64,000 nt of DNA, taken from NCBI RefSeq assembly GCF_001428865.1, contig NZ_LMIV01000002.1, forward strand, positions 690,903 to 754,902, read 5' to 3'. Under the pieces are notes generated by a model. That model ran no database searches. It worked only from the letters and a program-made list of their open reading frames with translations, and was not told the DNA's origin. This document shows, piece by piece, positions 33,814-43,130 of this stretch (the first letter of the stretch is position 1; every line of letters begins with the position of its first letter). Origin of the DNA: Sphingomonas sp. Root241 (GTDB taxonomy: Bacteria; Pseudomonadota; Alphaproteobacteria; Sphingomonadales; Sphingomonadaceae). A program made the position numbers and the translations under genes.

Positions 33814-33905
33814 CCGTTCGTGCTGAGCTTGTCGAAGCACCGTTCTCCTCACTCTCCACCGATCGGAGAAAGAAGAACGGCCCTTCGACAAGCTCAGGGC
33901 GAACG
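33814..33905. repeat. Inverted-repeat element (GAGCTTGTCGAAG family), copy 1
   Basis: The left arm contains CCGTTCGTGCTGAGCTTGTC and GAAGCAC; the right arm contains CCCTTCGACAAGCTCAGGGC. The arms are about 33 bases each with a 26-base spacer. A second copy at 50723-50813 lies in the opposite orientation. This motif is very common between genes of sphingomonads. Confidence 0.85.
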
Positions 33906-33978
33906 GAGGAAGGTGTTCTAGTCCATCGCAAAGCCGCAAGCGGTGGCATCTGCGGCACCGTTCCCCTATCTCCGCCCC

Positions 33979-36726
33979 ATGTCCTCGCGCTTCGATTCCG
34001 TCCCGCACCGCCGCGCTTTGATCGATCGGCGGGCCGTTGCCGAACGCCTTGCCGCGATCGAGGCAGGCGATCCCGCCGCGTTGCGCCGTGCCGCGACCGT
34101 GGAATTGAAGGCGGCGCTCGATGCCGGCCAGGTGGAGATCGCCCGCCGGCTGGCGGAGCACCCTTCGCGCGGGCACGAGATGGCGGCGGCGGGGGCGTTT
34201 TTGATCGACCAGTTGCTCCGTTTGCTCTGGGATTTCACCATCGAGCGGCTGCACCCCAACCATAATCCCAGCGCCGGCGAGCGGCTGACGCTGATCGCGG
34301 TGGGCGGTTATGGCCGCGGCGAAATGGCGCCGCATTCGGACATCGACATCGGCTTCCTCACCCCGTGGAAGGTCACCGGCTGGTGCGAGCAGGTCATCGA
34401 ATCCATGCTCTATTCGCTGTGGGACATGCAGCTGAAGGTCGGGCATTCGTCGCGCTCGCTCGACGACATGATTCGCCAGGCCAAGGCCGATGTGACGGTG
34501 CGCACCGCCTTGCTGGAGGCGCGCTATGTCTGGGGCGATACCGCTTTGTACGACGAGGCGGCGCAGCGCTTCAAGGTCGAGATCCAGGCCGATACCGCGC
34601 GCGATTTCATCGCCCAGAAGCTCGCCGAGCGCGATGCGCGGCACAAGCGGATGGGCGACAGCCGCTATGTCGTCGAGCCCAACGTCAAGGAAGGCAAAGG
34701 CGGCCTGCGCGATCTCCACGCGCTCTTCTGGATCGGCAAATACGCATATAATGTCCGCGAGCCTGCCGAGCTCGTCGAGGCGGGGCTGCTCACGCCCCAC
34801 GAATATCGCCAGTTCCGCCGCGCCGAGAATTTCCTCTGGGCGGTGCGCTGCCAGCTCCACACGCTCACCGGCCGCGCCGAGGATCGCCTCACCTTCGACG
34901 TCCAGCCCGAGATCGCCGAGCGGATGCGCTATGCCGACCGGCCCGGCAAATCGAAGGTCGAGCGCTTCATGCACTTCTACTTCCTTCAGGCGAAGGTGGT
35001 GGGCGACCTGACCGGGGTGTTCCTCGCGCATCTCGACGAGAAATTCGCGGCGCGAGGCAGCCGCTTCGGCTTTCCGCGGCTGTTCAAGAGCCCCCGGAAA
35101 CTCCACGGCTTCACGCTCGAGCGGAGCCGGCTGGCGATCCCCCGCGACAATTTCTTTCAGGAGGATCCGGTCCGGCTGGTGGAGATCTTCCAGCTCGCCG
35201 ACCTGCACGGCCTCGAAATCCACCCCACCGCGATGCGCGCCGCCGCCCGCGATGCGCGGCTGGTCGACGATGTCCGCAGCGATCCGCGTGCCAATGCGCT
35301 GTTTCTCGACGTGCTGACTTCGCCGCGCACGCCCGAACTGGTGCTGCGCTGGATGAACGAGGCGGGGGTATTCGGGCGGTTCGTGCCGGATTTTGGCCGC
35401 GTCGTCGCGCAGATGCAGTTCGACATGTACCACCATTATACGGTGGACGAGCATTCGATCCGCGCGATCGGGTTGCTCAACCAGATCGAGAAAGGCGAAC
35501 TCAAGGAAGACCATCCACTCGCCACCGGCATCTTCGAGCAGATCGTGTCGCGGCGCGCCTTGTTCGTCGCAGTCCTGCTCCACGATATCGCCAAGGGCCG
35601 GGGCGGGGACCATAGCGTGCTGGGCGCCGAAGTCGCCGAGCGACTCTGCCCGCGCCTCGGCATGAGCCCCGCCGAGACCGAGACCGTCGCCTGGCTGGTG
35701 CGCTGGCATTTGCTGATGTCGGCGACTGCGTTCAAGCGCGACCTCAGCGACTTCAAGACGATCCTCGACTTCGCCGAGCATGTGCAGAGCCCCGAGCGGC
35801 TGCGCATGCTGCTGATCCTGACGATCGTCGACATCCGCGCGGTGGGCCCCGGCGTGTGGAACAGCTGGAAGCGCCAGCTCCTCGCCAATCTCTTCGATTC
35901 GGCCGAGGAAGTCCTTCGCCTCGGCCACAAGCAGAAGGGCCGCAGCGAACGCGTCGCCGCCAAGCAGGAGGATCTCGCGGCGATCCTCGGTTGGAGCGAC
36001 GAACGCATGGCGGCGCTCAAGAAACGGCTGACCGAGCCCTATTGGATCGCCGAGCCGCTCGATGTGCTCGAGCGCAACGCCCGCCAGATCGACGCGGCGG
36101 GCGACCAGCAGCTCTCGATCGAGGCGCAGGTCTATCCAGAGCGCGGCGCGACCCTGGTGACGGTCTATGCCTCGGACCATCCCGGGCTGTTCTATCGCAT
36201 CGCCGGGGCGATCCATGTCGCCGGCGGCAACATCATCGACGCGCGCATCCACACCACGCGCGACGGCATGGCGCTCGACAATTTCCTCGTCCAGGATCCG
36301 CTCGGCCGTCCGTTCGACGAGGAGGCGCGGCTCAATCGGATCAAGGCGAGCATCACCGATTCGCTGGCCAATCGCTCGAAGCTGCAGGAGCGCCTCAAGA
36401 CCCGGCCGCTGTCGCGTCCGCGCGCCGATGCGTTCCCGATCGAGCCCAATGTGCTGATCGATAACAAGGCGTCGAACCGCTTCACCGTGATCGAGGTCAA
36501 CGCGCGCGATCGGCCGGCCCTGCTCTGCCATCTCGCCTTCGCCTTGTTCCAGTCGAAGGTGACGATCCATTCGGCGCATGTCGCCACCTATGGCGAGCGC
36601 GCGGTCGACACCTTCTACCTGACCGATCTGATCGGTGATAAGATCGAGAGCGCGGCACGATTGAAGACGATCGAGCGCCGTCTGCTCGAGGCCGCGGCGG
36701 GGCAGGACATCGCCCAGGCCGCCTGA
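33979..36726 (+). CDS. glnD: [Protein-PII] uridylyltransferase / uridylyl-removing enzyme
   Basis: The 915-residue sensor of glutamine adds or removes UMP on PII proteins. Domains in order: nucleotidyltransferase with GGYGRGEMAPHSDIDIGFL (near residue 107), a GlnD linker with RYVVEPNVKEGKGGLRDLH, an HD domain with LLHDIAKGRGGDHS, and two ACT domains at the C-terminus (VYASDHPGLFYRIAGAIHVA and VNARDRPALLCHLAFALFQS). All catalytic motifs look intact. The ATG at 33979 was chosen as start although no clear ribosome site is visible; a GTG at 33943 would add 12 residues. The VOC gene follows after 15 bases. Confidence 0.96.
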   Translation: MSSRFDSVPHRRALIDRRAVAERLAAIEAGDPAALRRAATVELKAALDAGQVEIARRLAEHPSRGHEMAAAGAFLIDQLLRLLWDFTIERLHPNHNPSAGERLTLIAVGGYGRGEMAPHSDIDIGFLTPWKVTGWCEQVIESMLYSLWDMQLKVGHSSRSLDDMIRQAKADVTVRTALLEARYVWGDTALYDEAAQRFKVEIQADTARDFIAQKLAERDARHKRMGDSRYVVEPNVKEGKGGLRDLHALFWIGKYAYNVREPAELVEAGLLTPHEYRQFRRAENFLWAVRCQLHTLTGRAEDRLTFDVQPEIAERMRYADRPGKSKVERFMHFYFLQAKVVGDLTGVFLAHLDEKFAARGSRFGFPRLFKSPRKLHGFTLERSRLAIPRDNFFQEDPVRLVEIFQLADLHGLEIHPTAMRAAARDARLVDDVRSDPRANALFLDVLTSPRTPELVLRWMNEAGVFGRFVPDFGRVVAQMQFDMYHHYTVDEHSIRAIGLLNQIEKGELKEDHPLATGIFEQIVSRRALFVAVLLHDIAKGRGGDHSVLGAEVAERLCPRLGMSPAETETVAWLVRWHLLMSATAFKRDLSDFKTILDFAEHVQSPERLRMLLILTIVDIRAVGPGVWNSWKRQLLANLFDSAEEVLRLGHKQKGRSERVAAKQEDLAAILGWSDERMAALKKRLTEPYWIAEPLDVLERNARQIDAAGDQQLSIEAQVYPERGATLVTVYASDHPGLFYRIAGAIHVAGGNIIDARIHTTRDGMALDNFLVQDPLGRPFDEEARLNRIKASITDSLANRSKLQERLKTRPLSRPRADAFPIEPNVLIDNKASNRFTVIEVNARDRPALLCHLAFALFQSKVTIHSAHVATYGERAVDTFYLTDLIGDKIESAARLKTIERRLLEAAAGQDIAQAA

Positions 36727-36741
36727 CGAAAGGGGTTTTAC

Positions 36742-37125
36742 ATGCCGGTGATCGGATTGGGCGGTTTCTTCTTCCGCGCGCAGGACCCCGATGCGCTGAC
36801 GACCTGGTATCGCGAGACGCTGGGCGTCGGCGGCGGCTGCGGCAAGGACGAGCAGGGCCAGTCGAGCGACTGGTTCTGGTATCCCGAGCCCGGCCCGGTG
36901 GTGTTCGCGCCGTTCAAGGCGACCACTGATTATTTCGCGCCGGACAAGAGCTTCATGCTCAACCTGCGCGTCCGCGACCTCGACGGGCTGCTCGAACAGC
37001 TCAACGCGCTGGGGATCGAGATCACCACCAAGGACGAATGGGACACGCCCGGGACCGGCCGCTTCGCGCGGATCCACGATCCGGAGGGCAACCCGATCGA
37101 GCTTTGGGAACCGCCTGCGGCGTGA
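36742..37125 (+). CDS. VOC-superfamily (glyoxalase/dioxygenase-like) protein
   Basis: The 127-residue single-domain protein has the beta-alpha-beta-beta-beta VOC pattern: GLGGFFFRAQDPDALTTWYR at the start, NLRVRDLDGLLEQLNALGIE in the middle, and RFARIHDPEGNPIELWEP at the end, whose Glu is a usual metal ligand. It could be a glyoxalase, a resistance protein or an isomerase; the substrate is unknown. AAGGGG lies upstream of the ATG. It is probably cotranscribed with glnD. Confidence 0.87.
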   Translation: MPVIGLGGFFFRAQDPDALTTWYRETLGVGGGCGKDEQGQSSDWFWYPEPGPVVFAPFKATTDYFAPDKSFMLNLRVRDLDGLLEQLNALGIEITTKDEWDTPGTGRFARIHDPEGNPIELWEPPAA

Positions 37126-37211
37126 GGGCGTACGCGACGCCGGGAGATTTCCCTGGCGGTTGACTCAGGCGAAGTGACCCTGTTGTTGGGTTGGCGAAAC
37201 CCGGAGGTCCC

Positions 37212-37526
37212 GTGGCAAACAATTTCTCCCATGGCACAGTCCACCAGGCAGGGGACGACCTGCAGGCAGCAGTTCGGGCGGATCCCAAGATCCTTGCCTT
37301 GTGGGAAAGCCTGACGCCGCTTGGCCGGAATGAATTCATCTGCTGGGTCGACGATGCGAAACAGCCGGCGACCCGCCAACGTCGCATCGAGCGGACCTGC
37401 GAGGAACTGGTGGAGGGGAAGAAGCGGCCCTGCTGCTGGGTGGGCTGCATCCACCGCACCGACAAGGCGCCGAGCCGATGGCAACAGGCGGTCCTGATCG
37501 ATCAGAAGGGGCGGGATCGCCCCTAG
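37212..37526 (+). CDS. YdeI/OmpD-associated family protein
   Basis: The 104-residue protein carries the YdeI/OmdA tail domain: ALWESLTPLGRNEFICWVDD, then AKQPATRQRRIERTCEELVE with GKKRPC. In E. coli, YdeI is linked to resistance against antimicrobial peptides; the molecular role is unclear. Three cysteines (CCWVGC) follow the domain. A GTG at 37212 has GGAGGT just upstream, with a spacing of only three to five bases; a TTG at 37191 is less likely. Confidence 0.78.
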   Translation: MANNFSHGTVHQAGDDLQAAVRADPKILALWESLTPLGRNEFICWVDDAKQPATRQRRIERTCEELVEGKKRPCCWVGCIHRTDKAPSRWQQAVLIDQKGRDRP

Positions 37527-37612
37527 GTTGGCTTGGCCTGGCGTGTCATCACCGCACGTGCGGCGCACCTTTGCTCGCTGTCTTTCGAACCACCGTGGTG
37601 ACGAGGCCCAGT

Positions 37613-38368
37613 ATGAACCTGCATTTCGCGTCACTGCGCATCGGCCGGCATTCTTCGCACGCCGCAATGGCGGAGCACTGCCATGATGCCCCCAGCCTCT
37701 GCATCCTGGTTGCGGGATCCTATGAGGAAAGGATCCGCGGGCGCCGCGACGAACGCAGGCGGGGGAGCCTCTCCTTTTGCCCGGCCCATGAGCCCCATTC
37801 GCAGCGCATGGGGCGATCCGGCGCTTCCAAGCTGGTGCTGACACCAACGCAGGCGGGGCTGGATTTCCTGTCGGCGCAGGCGCGGCTCGACGAAGCGCCG
37901 GCGGTCCATTCGGAAGCCGTCTCGGCGATCGGCCGACGGATGGTGGCCGAGCTGGCCGTGGATGACGAATTTTCGGCACTGGCCGTGGAGGGGCTCGGGC
38001 ATGAGCTGCTGGCGATCTTCGGCCGATCGATCGCGCGGGACCGCGACGTGCCTGCGCGCTGGCTGCGCGAAGCATGCGAGTATATGGCGGCACATGCCTG
38101 CGAGCCGCTCAGCCCGGGAGAGATCGCGGCTGCTATCGGCTGCGATCCAATACGCCTTTCCCGCGGATTCCGGCGCGCATTCGGCCATACCATCGGGCAC
38201 CACCAGCGCAAGCTCCGCGTCGGCACGGCATCCGATCTCCTGTCCCGAAGCCGAATGCCGATCGCCGAGATCGCGCAGGCCTGTGGCTTCCATGATCAGG
38301 CGCATCTGACGCGTATCTTCAAGGCCGAGACCGGCTGCACGCCTGCGGCCTTCAGGCGGCGTGCATAG
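37613..38368 (+). CDS. AraC-family transcriptional regulator
   Basis: The 251-residue regulator has an N-terminal cupin-like sensing part (EHCHDAPSLCILVAGSYEER) and a C-terminal pair of helix-turn-helix motifs: PLSPGEIAAAIGCDPIRLSR, then MPIAEIAQACGFHDQAHLTR with IFKAETGCTPAAFR. It lies 76 bases before the S41 peptidase gene on the same strand and may control it or itself. The effector is unknown. The ATG at 37613 has GAGG upstream. Confidence 0.9.
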   Translation: MNLHFASLRIGRHSSHAAMAEHCHDAPSLCILVAGSYEERIRGRRDERRRGSLSFCPAHEPHSQRMGRSGASKLVLTPTQAGLDFLSAQARLDEAPAVHSEAVSAIGRRMVAELAVDDEFSALAVEGLGHELLAIFGRSIARDRDVPARWLREACEYMAAHACEPLSPGEIAAAIGCDPIRLSRGFRRAFGHTIGHHQRKLRVGTASDLLSRSRMPIAEIAQACGFHDQAHLTRIFKAETGCTPAAFRRRA

Positions 38369-38444
38369 CGTACAATCGTCCGCGGCGTCCAAGACGCGCC
38401 GGTCCGGGTGACCTACACGTCGCTTATTCGACGAGGGATCGGGC

Positions 38445-39956
38445 ATGGCGACATCCGGAACGGGTCGCGGACTGGCAGCGCTGGCGGCGGCGGCTCTCTC
38501 GGGCTTGCTGCCCCAATCGGCACCTGCCCAGGAAACGGCACCGGCTTTCCATCGAGCGGACTGGCAGGAGGATTTCAGCCAGTTGAAGGCGGCGCTCGAG
38601 CGCTCGTACGTCAATCTGGCCTGGATGGGGTCGCCGCAGAGCGGTGTCGATGTCCCGCGGCTGGAACGCCGGGCGCGTGACGCGCTGTCCGCTGCCATCA
38701 CGGATGCCGAGGCCGAACATGCGCTGCTCGACTTCGTCGCCGGTTTTCACGATGGTCATTTGTCGCCATTGCCCCGGCTGGCCGCCAACACTGTCCCCGC
38801 CGTTCCCGAGCCGGCCGATGCGCCGCTGGATCCGCAGAACCCGGGCAGCGGCTGTGCCGCCCTCGGCTATTCCGCGACGAGCCCCATCGCCTTCACGCTC
38901 CCCTTCGAAAGCCTGCCCGGCTTCGTGATGACGGGCGACGGGCTGACCGAGCCGTTCCGCAGCGGCCTCGTCCCGGCGCCCGATGGCGGCAGGATCGGAA
39001 TCGTCCGCATCCAGGAGTTCGAGCCGACCGCGTTCCCGGCCGTGTGCATCCGCGCATGGGCGGCGCTGCGGGCGGCGAATATCCCGCTCACTCCCGGCGC
39101 GATCGAGGATGCCGCGAGTGACGCCTGGTTCGCGGCGCTTGCGGAGACGCTGGCGCAACTGCGCAAACAGGGCGCGACAGCGGTGCTCGTCGATATCGGC
39201 GGCAACAGCGGCGGCGGAGACAGCGGCGACTGGATGCCGCGCATGTTCACCGATCGTACCGTCTCGTCCGCACCGATGCTGATGGTCGACGCCCCGATAT
39301 CGGCCCAATATTTCGACGAACAGATCCGCTCGATGGACAAGGGACTGGCGGCGCATACCGCGGCCGAGGGCGCGCAGGCGCTGGGGGAGGCACGCCGCTT
39401 CTTCGAAGCCCAAAAGGCGAAGATCGGGAAGCAGCGTTGCAACCTCGGCTGGGTGTGGACCGAGCAGCGGCCGTGGAACGCCGGCGCCTGCGACAACCTT
39501 CTCGCGGCGGGATTTGCGGGCGGCGCCAGGAACAACTTGCCCAAAGGCGCTTATGGCAATCCGGAAGTTGCCCGCAGGCTGTCCTGGGCCGCCGCGATCG
39601 AACCCTATTTCGGCGCCTGGAACGGGCCCGCTTATGTCCTGACCGACAACCGCACCTTCTCCGCGGCCGAGATGTTCGTGGCGACGATGAAGGACAATGG
39701 AATCGCCCGGACGCTGGGCGCTCGTACCGGCGGAGATGGATGCGGATTCATGGCGAAGGGCGATCCGCTGGTGCTGGCACATTCGCAGCTGCGATTCCGC
39801 ATTCCCAATTGCCTGCGGCTTCGTGCCGACGGGACCGACGAGGTTGCGGGTATCGCCGCGGACTTCCCGCTCGCGCCGATGAAAGGCGAGAGCGGCCGCG
39901 GGCGCGCCGCACGCGCGCTGGCGGTGATCGCCGGGGATATGCCGTTGGCGCGGTAG
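38445..39956 (+). CDS. Secreted S41-family (tail-specific protease-like) peptidase
   Basis: The 503-residue product has a signal peptide (residues 1-29, ending SAPAQ). An alpha-helical N-terminal part contains FVAGFHDGHLSPLPR, typical of S41. The protease core has LVDIGGNSGGGDSGDW and the nucleophile region TDNRTFSAAEMFVATMKDNG, where the Ser of TFSAAE is the probable catalytic residue; GGDGCG follows. No PDZ domain is obvious. It may degrade periplasmic peptides. The gene follows an AraC regulator and is convergent with the Gfo/Idh/MocA gene, only 18 bases from it. Confidence 0.87.
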   Translation: MATSGTGRGLAALAAAALSGLLPQSAPAQETAPAFHRADWQEDFSQLKAALERSYVNLAWMGSPQSGVDVPRLERRARDALSAAITDAEAEHALLDFVAGFHDGHLSPLPRLAANTVPAVPEPADAPLDPQNPGSGCAALGYSATSPIAFTLPFESLPGFVMTGDGLTEPFRSGLVPAPDGGRIGIVRIQEFEPTAFPAVCIRAWAALRAANIPLTPGAIEDAASDAWFAALAETLAQLRKQGATAVLVDIGGNSGGGDSGDWMPRMFTDRTVSSAPMLMVDAPISAQYFDEQIRSMDKGLAAHTAAEGAQALGEARRFFEAQKAKIGKQRCNLGWVWTEQRPWNAGACDNLLAAGFAGGARNNLPKGAYGNPEVARRLSWAAAIEPYFGAWNGPAYVLTDNRTFSAAEMFVATMKDNGIARTLGARTGGDGCGFMAKGDPLVLAHSQLRFRIPNCLRLRADGTDEVAGIAADFPLAPMKGESGRGRAARALAVIAGDMPLAR

Positions 39957-39974
39957 GCGTGAGGGTGACGCCGC

Positions 39975-41300
39975 TTATGCCGGCAGGCGGTAAGGTGCGC
40001 GGTAGCGGGGCGTGATCAGGGCATTGGCTTCGGCATCGTCCTTGAACCTGCCCGCCGGGGCGTCCCAGTGGACTTTGCGGCCGGTGCGCCAGGCGACATT
40101 GCCCATCTGACAGACGGTGGCGGTGTTGGCCGCCGATTCGATGGGGCAAGCGGGCGTGCGTGCGCGATCCTTCACACAGGCGATGAAATCCGCCGTGTGC
40201 CGATCGAGCCCGTTGTCCGAGGCCTTGGTGACGGGAATTTCCCGGGTCAGAGCCTTGCCGTCGCTCACCTCCGGCGAGACCCACCATTTGCTGCGGTCTA
40301 CCACCAAGGTGCCGGTTTCGCCCACAAAGGCCACGCCATGGTCATGGCCACCGAAGGGACCGCGACTGATGCCGACCGCATGTTCCCACTCCACCGAATA
40401 GTTGCCGAAGTCGAAGATGGCGGTCTGGGTGTCCGGGGTCTCCATGGCCGAGCCCGGATAACCGTACGCGCCGCCCAGCGAGCTGACGGAGTTCGGCGCC
40501 TGGGCCTTCATGCCCAGCAAAGCGATGTCCATCAGGTGGACGCCCCAATCGGTCATCAGGCCGCCCGCATAGTCCCAATACCAGCGCCAGTTGAAGTGGA
40601 AGCGGTTGGGGTTGAAGGCGCGCTGCCGCGCCGGACCGAGCCAGCGGTCATAGTCGACGCCGGGAGGCGCCGCCTGGTCCGGCTGGGGCGCGATGTTCTT
40701 CATCCAGCCCATATAGGCCCAGGCCTTGACCTTTCGCACCCGGCCGATACCGCCGGCATGGACGTGGGCGATGGCGTCGGCCCAATGTTGGTTGCTGCGC
40801 TGCCACTGGCCGACCTGGACGACGCGGTCGTGGCGCTGCTTGGCGGCGACCATCGCGCGGCATTCGGCGATGGAGTTGCCGAGCGGCTTTTCGCAATAGG
40901 CATCCTTGCCCGCCGACATGGCATCGATCAGCTGGAGCGCGTGCCAATGGTCGGGCGTGGCGATGATCACCGCGTCCACCGACTTGTCGTCCAGCATGCG
41001 GCGATAGTCGTCGTAAAGCCGCGGCGTGCGGCCGGAGGCCTTCTGCAGCTCGCCGGCGCGCTCGGTAAGGACCCTGGCGTCCACGTCGCAGAGGGCGACG
41101 GGCGTGACGTCGGCCCCCTTGAGCATCGCGTTGAGGTTTCCCCAGCCCATGCCCTTGCAGCCGATCAGGCCCACCTGGACCTTGTCGTTGGCGGACACGC
41201 GGCGGCGGCGCTGGGCATAGGCCTCGCTGAAGGGTGTCAGGGTAGCCGAGGCAGCGAGGCCACCGACGAGGAGCGTGCGGCGATCGAAGCTGGCGGTCAT
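39975..41300 (-). CDS. Gfo/Idh/MocA-family oxidoreductase, Tat-exported
   Basis: The 441-residue NAD(P)-dependent sugar oxidoreductase begins with a twin-arginine signal (FDRRTLLVGGLAASATL). The Rossmann motif is VGLIGCKGMGWGN, with ATPDHWHALQLIDAMSAGKD and the catalytic-loop lysine in YCEKPLG. GGLMTDWGVHLMDIALLGM in the C-terminal half carries the usual substrate-site residues. Exported members of this family act on sugars in the periplasm with a tightly bound cofactor. A LacI-type palindrome lies 31 bases upstream of the ATG, so expression is probably induced by a sugar. Confidence 0.92.
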   Translation of the reverse strand: MTASFDRRTLLVGGLAASATLTPFSEAYAQRRRRVSANDKVQVGLIGCKGMGWGNLNAMLKGADVTPVALCDVDARVLTERAGELQKASGRTPRLYDDYRRMLDDKSVDAVIIATPDHWHALQLIDAMSAGKDAYCEKPLGNSIAECRAMVAAKQRHDRVVQVGQWQRSNQHWADAIAHVHAGGIGRVRKVKAWAYMGWMKNIAPQPDQAAPPGVDYDRWLGPARQRAFNPNRFHFNWRWYWDYAGGLMTDWGVHLMDIALLGMKAQAPNSVSSLGGAYGYPGSAMETPDTQTAIFDFGNYSVEWEHAVGISRGPFGGHDHGVAFVGETGTLVVDRSKWWVSPEVSDGKALTREIPVTKASDNGLDRHTADFIACVKDRARTPACPIESAANTATVCQMGNVAWRTGRKVHWDAPAGRFKDDAEANALITPRYRAPYRLPA

Positions 41301-41322
41301 CCTAGTCTCCCCTGATTATTAT

Positions 41323-41381
41323 TCCGATAATGTTAGCGCTAAAATATGCCTCCGCAAGGGCGCAAAGCGGGTGTTATCGGA
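41323..41381. promoter_or_regulatory. LacI-type operator palindrome with flanking inverted repeat
   Basis: TTAGCGCTAA (41333-41342) is a perfect ten-base palindrome with the central CG of LacI-family operators. A wider inverted repeat, TCCGATAA at 41323-41330 and TTATCGGA at 41374-41381, starts just before it and could form a hairpin or a second operator. No LacI gene lies in the window. Confidence 0.55.
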
Positions 41382-41427
41382 CAGATAGGATGATCGCTTT
41401 CCAGTTTGGGTTGGCGACCTGGCGGTG

Positions 41428-42093
41428 TCAGCTGCAGTCGCGCAGGTTGCGGAAGGCGCCGCTCGAATTGTTGCCCACCCAGAGCGCGGCGCGGCCGCCG
41501 GTTCCCTGCGTCAGCAGGGGCAGGTCGAGCTGCGGCGCCGCGGCGCCGTTGACGAACGCCTGCATCCGCCCCCCACGAAAGCGAACCATCAGGTGCACCC
41601 AATCGTTCGGATCGGGCGCAGAGCCGATCGCGCTTTCATAGACGCCGGGCGAGCGCTCGCGCAGCACCGGCCAGGGATGGTCCGGCATCGACATATATTG
41701 CAGCCCATGGGCGGCCAGCGCTGGATCTTCCGAGCGGAACCGGAACGGGCGCACATAGACGACATCGTACGTGTCCTTGTCCGTGCCGCGGAACGCGATG
41801 CCCACGAAGCTTCGGCCGAACTCGTTCGACCCGCGCACTTCCAGCGAAAGGCAACCCTCGGTGCGCGCGATGCCCGCGATCCAGGCCAGTCCCGTGTCGG
41901 GCGCGGCGTTCAGTCGGATCTCGCCACGGGCGGCGGTGGCGGTGCGGTTCACCACTTCGAGGCGGTCGAGCGCGAGCGCGACCGGTGCTCCGGCGCGCTG
42001 CCCTGCCGGAAGGGCCTGTGTCGGTATTGTTGCCGTGGCGAGGAGGATGGCCAGGCCGCATACCATCCGGCCGCCGTTCGTGAATTTCCGCAT
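41428..42093 (-). CDS. Secreted concanavalin A-like (jelly-roll) protein
   Basis: The 221-residue product has a signal peptide (up to about residue 29, TQALPAG). The mature part shows the jelly-roll pattern I associate with lectin/glucanase-like folds in polysaccharide loci: GIAFRGTDKDTYDVVYVRPF, LQYMSMPDHPWPVLRE, then WVHLMVRFRGGRMQAFVNG. Catalytic residues were not identified, so carbohydrate binding is as likely as hydrolysis. AAGGAG precedes the ATG. It is divergent from an AraC gene, which probably controls it, and precedes the Gfo/Idh/MocA gene on the same strand. Confidence 0.77.
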   Translation of the reverse strand: MRKFTNGGRMVCGLAILLATATIPTQALPAGQRAGAPVALALDRLEVVNRTATAARGEIRLNAAPDTGLAWIAGIARTEGCLSLEVRGSNEFGRSFVGIAFRGTDKDTYDVVYVRPFRFRSEDPALAAHGLQYMSMPDHPWPVLRERSPGVYESAIGSAPDPNDWVHLMVRFRGGRMQAFVNGAAAPQLDLPLLTQGTGGRAALWVGNNSSGAFRNLRDCS

Positions 42094-42196
42094 GAGAGCA
42101 TCTCCTTTGCTCCCGATGGCTACGGCGGCGGCGCGATGGCGCGCTATCCGCCGCTTTCCGATTGGCTTTCACTATTTTCCGGTCAATCTTGCCGCA

Positions 42197-43111
42197 ATGA
42201 AGACGGCGACCATACCACGACGCCAGCAGGGCGGTGGAACGCGCGTGGACCCGTTTCGTGCGCGCATTCCCTTTCACGACCCGCATTTTCCGCTGCGCAC
42301 GAGCCATGTCGCGCCGCTGTCGGCGGCATTCGGCTACCTGCATTGCCACCCGGAATATGAGATCGCCTATATTCCCGAGGATCACGGCTCGTACATGATC
42401 CAGGATGCCGAGATTGCGATTGCGCCGGGCGACGTCTTCATCGTCAATGCCAACGAGATCCACCAGCCGATCATCCCGCGCGCACACAATCAGGGCGCTC
42501 TGGTGACCTATTTCGGCGCGTCGCTGTTCGGCGATCCGGAGGAGTGCTCGCTATGGATACAGCCGTTCCTCCATGCCGCCGAGTTCGGATGCAACAAGCT
42601 ACCCGCCGATCCGCAGCTGCCATCGCTCATTCGGCAATTGCATGCGACCGCCGATCCGCAGCTGCCCAATTGGCAGATCGCCAGCCGCGGGCTGATCACG
42701 CACATATTGTCGATCGTGGCGCGGCTCTTCGCGGAGCAGTGTGACGCGATCGGCGTGTCGGGCCGGATCGCGAAGACGCACCGCTTCGCCTCGGTCATGG
42801 CCCATATCAACCAGCGGCTGGGCGATCGCATCGAAGCGGAGGAGCTCTATCGCCTCGCAGGCCTTTCGCACTCGCGCTTTTCCGAAGCGTTCCGGGATGC
42901 TTTCGGCGTCAGCGCGACGCGCTATATCCGGGTCCAGCGCCTGAAACGCGCGAAGCGGCTGCTGCGCTCGACCGAACTGAGCGTGACCGAGATCGCGTTC
43001 ATGTGCGGATTCGGCACCATCAGCCTGTTCAACACTGCCTTCAGGAAGGAGGTGGGCGCTTCTCCGACGCTCTATCGCCGACGAAGGGTGGCTCCGGGTC
43101 TCGATGCCTGA
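42197..43111 (+). CDS. AraC-family transcriptional regulator with cupin sensor
   Basis: The 304-residue regulator has an N-terminal cupin with a His-x-His-like pattern (GYLHCHPEYEIAYI) and GDVFIVNANEIHQPI. The C-terminal DNA-binding part has two helix-turn-helix motifs: EAEELYRLAGLSHSRFSEAF and LSVTEIAFMCGFGTISLFNT. The architecture matches AraC proteins controlling plant-sugar genes. It is divergent from the lectin-like gene with a 103-base shared region and convergent with the GH16 gene. No strong ribosome site is seen before the ATG. Confidence 0.9.
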   Translation: MKTATIPRRQQGGGTRVDPFRARIPFHDPHFPLRTSHVAPLSAAFGYLHCHPEYEIAYIPEDHGSYMIQDAEIAIAPGDVFIVNANEIHQPIIPRAHNQGALVTYFGASLFGDPEECSLWIQPFLHAAEFGCNKLPADPQLPSLIRQLHATADPQLPNWQIASRGLITHILSIVARLFAEQCDAIGVSGRIAKTHRFASVMAHINQRLGDRIEAEELYRLAGLSHSRFSEAFRDAFGVSATRYIRVQRLKRAKRLLRSTELSVTEIAFMCGFGTISLFNTAFRKEVGASPTLYRRRRVAPGLDA

Positions 43112-43130
43112 GTAGGAGCTGCGCGCCGCA

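Noticed and set aside
33688..37077. A 1129-codon minus-strand frame across glnD and the VOC gene
   Set aside because: glnD and the VOC gene have clear domains on the plus strand. The antisense product shows only repetitive charged sequence.
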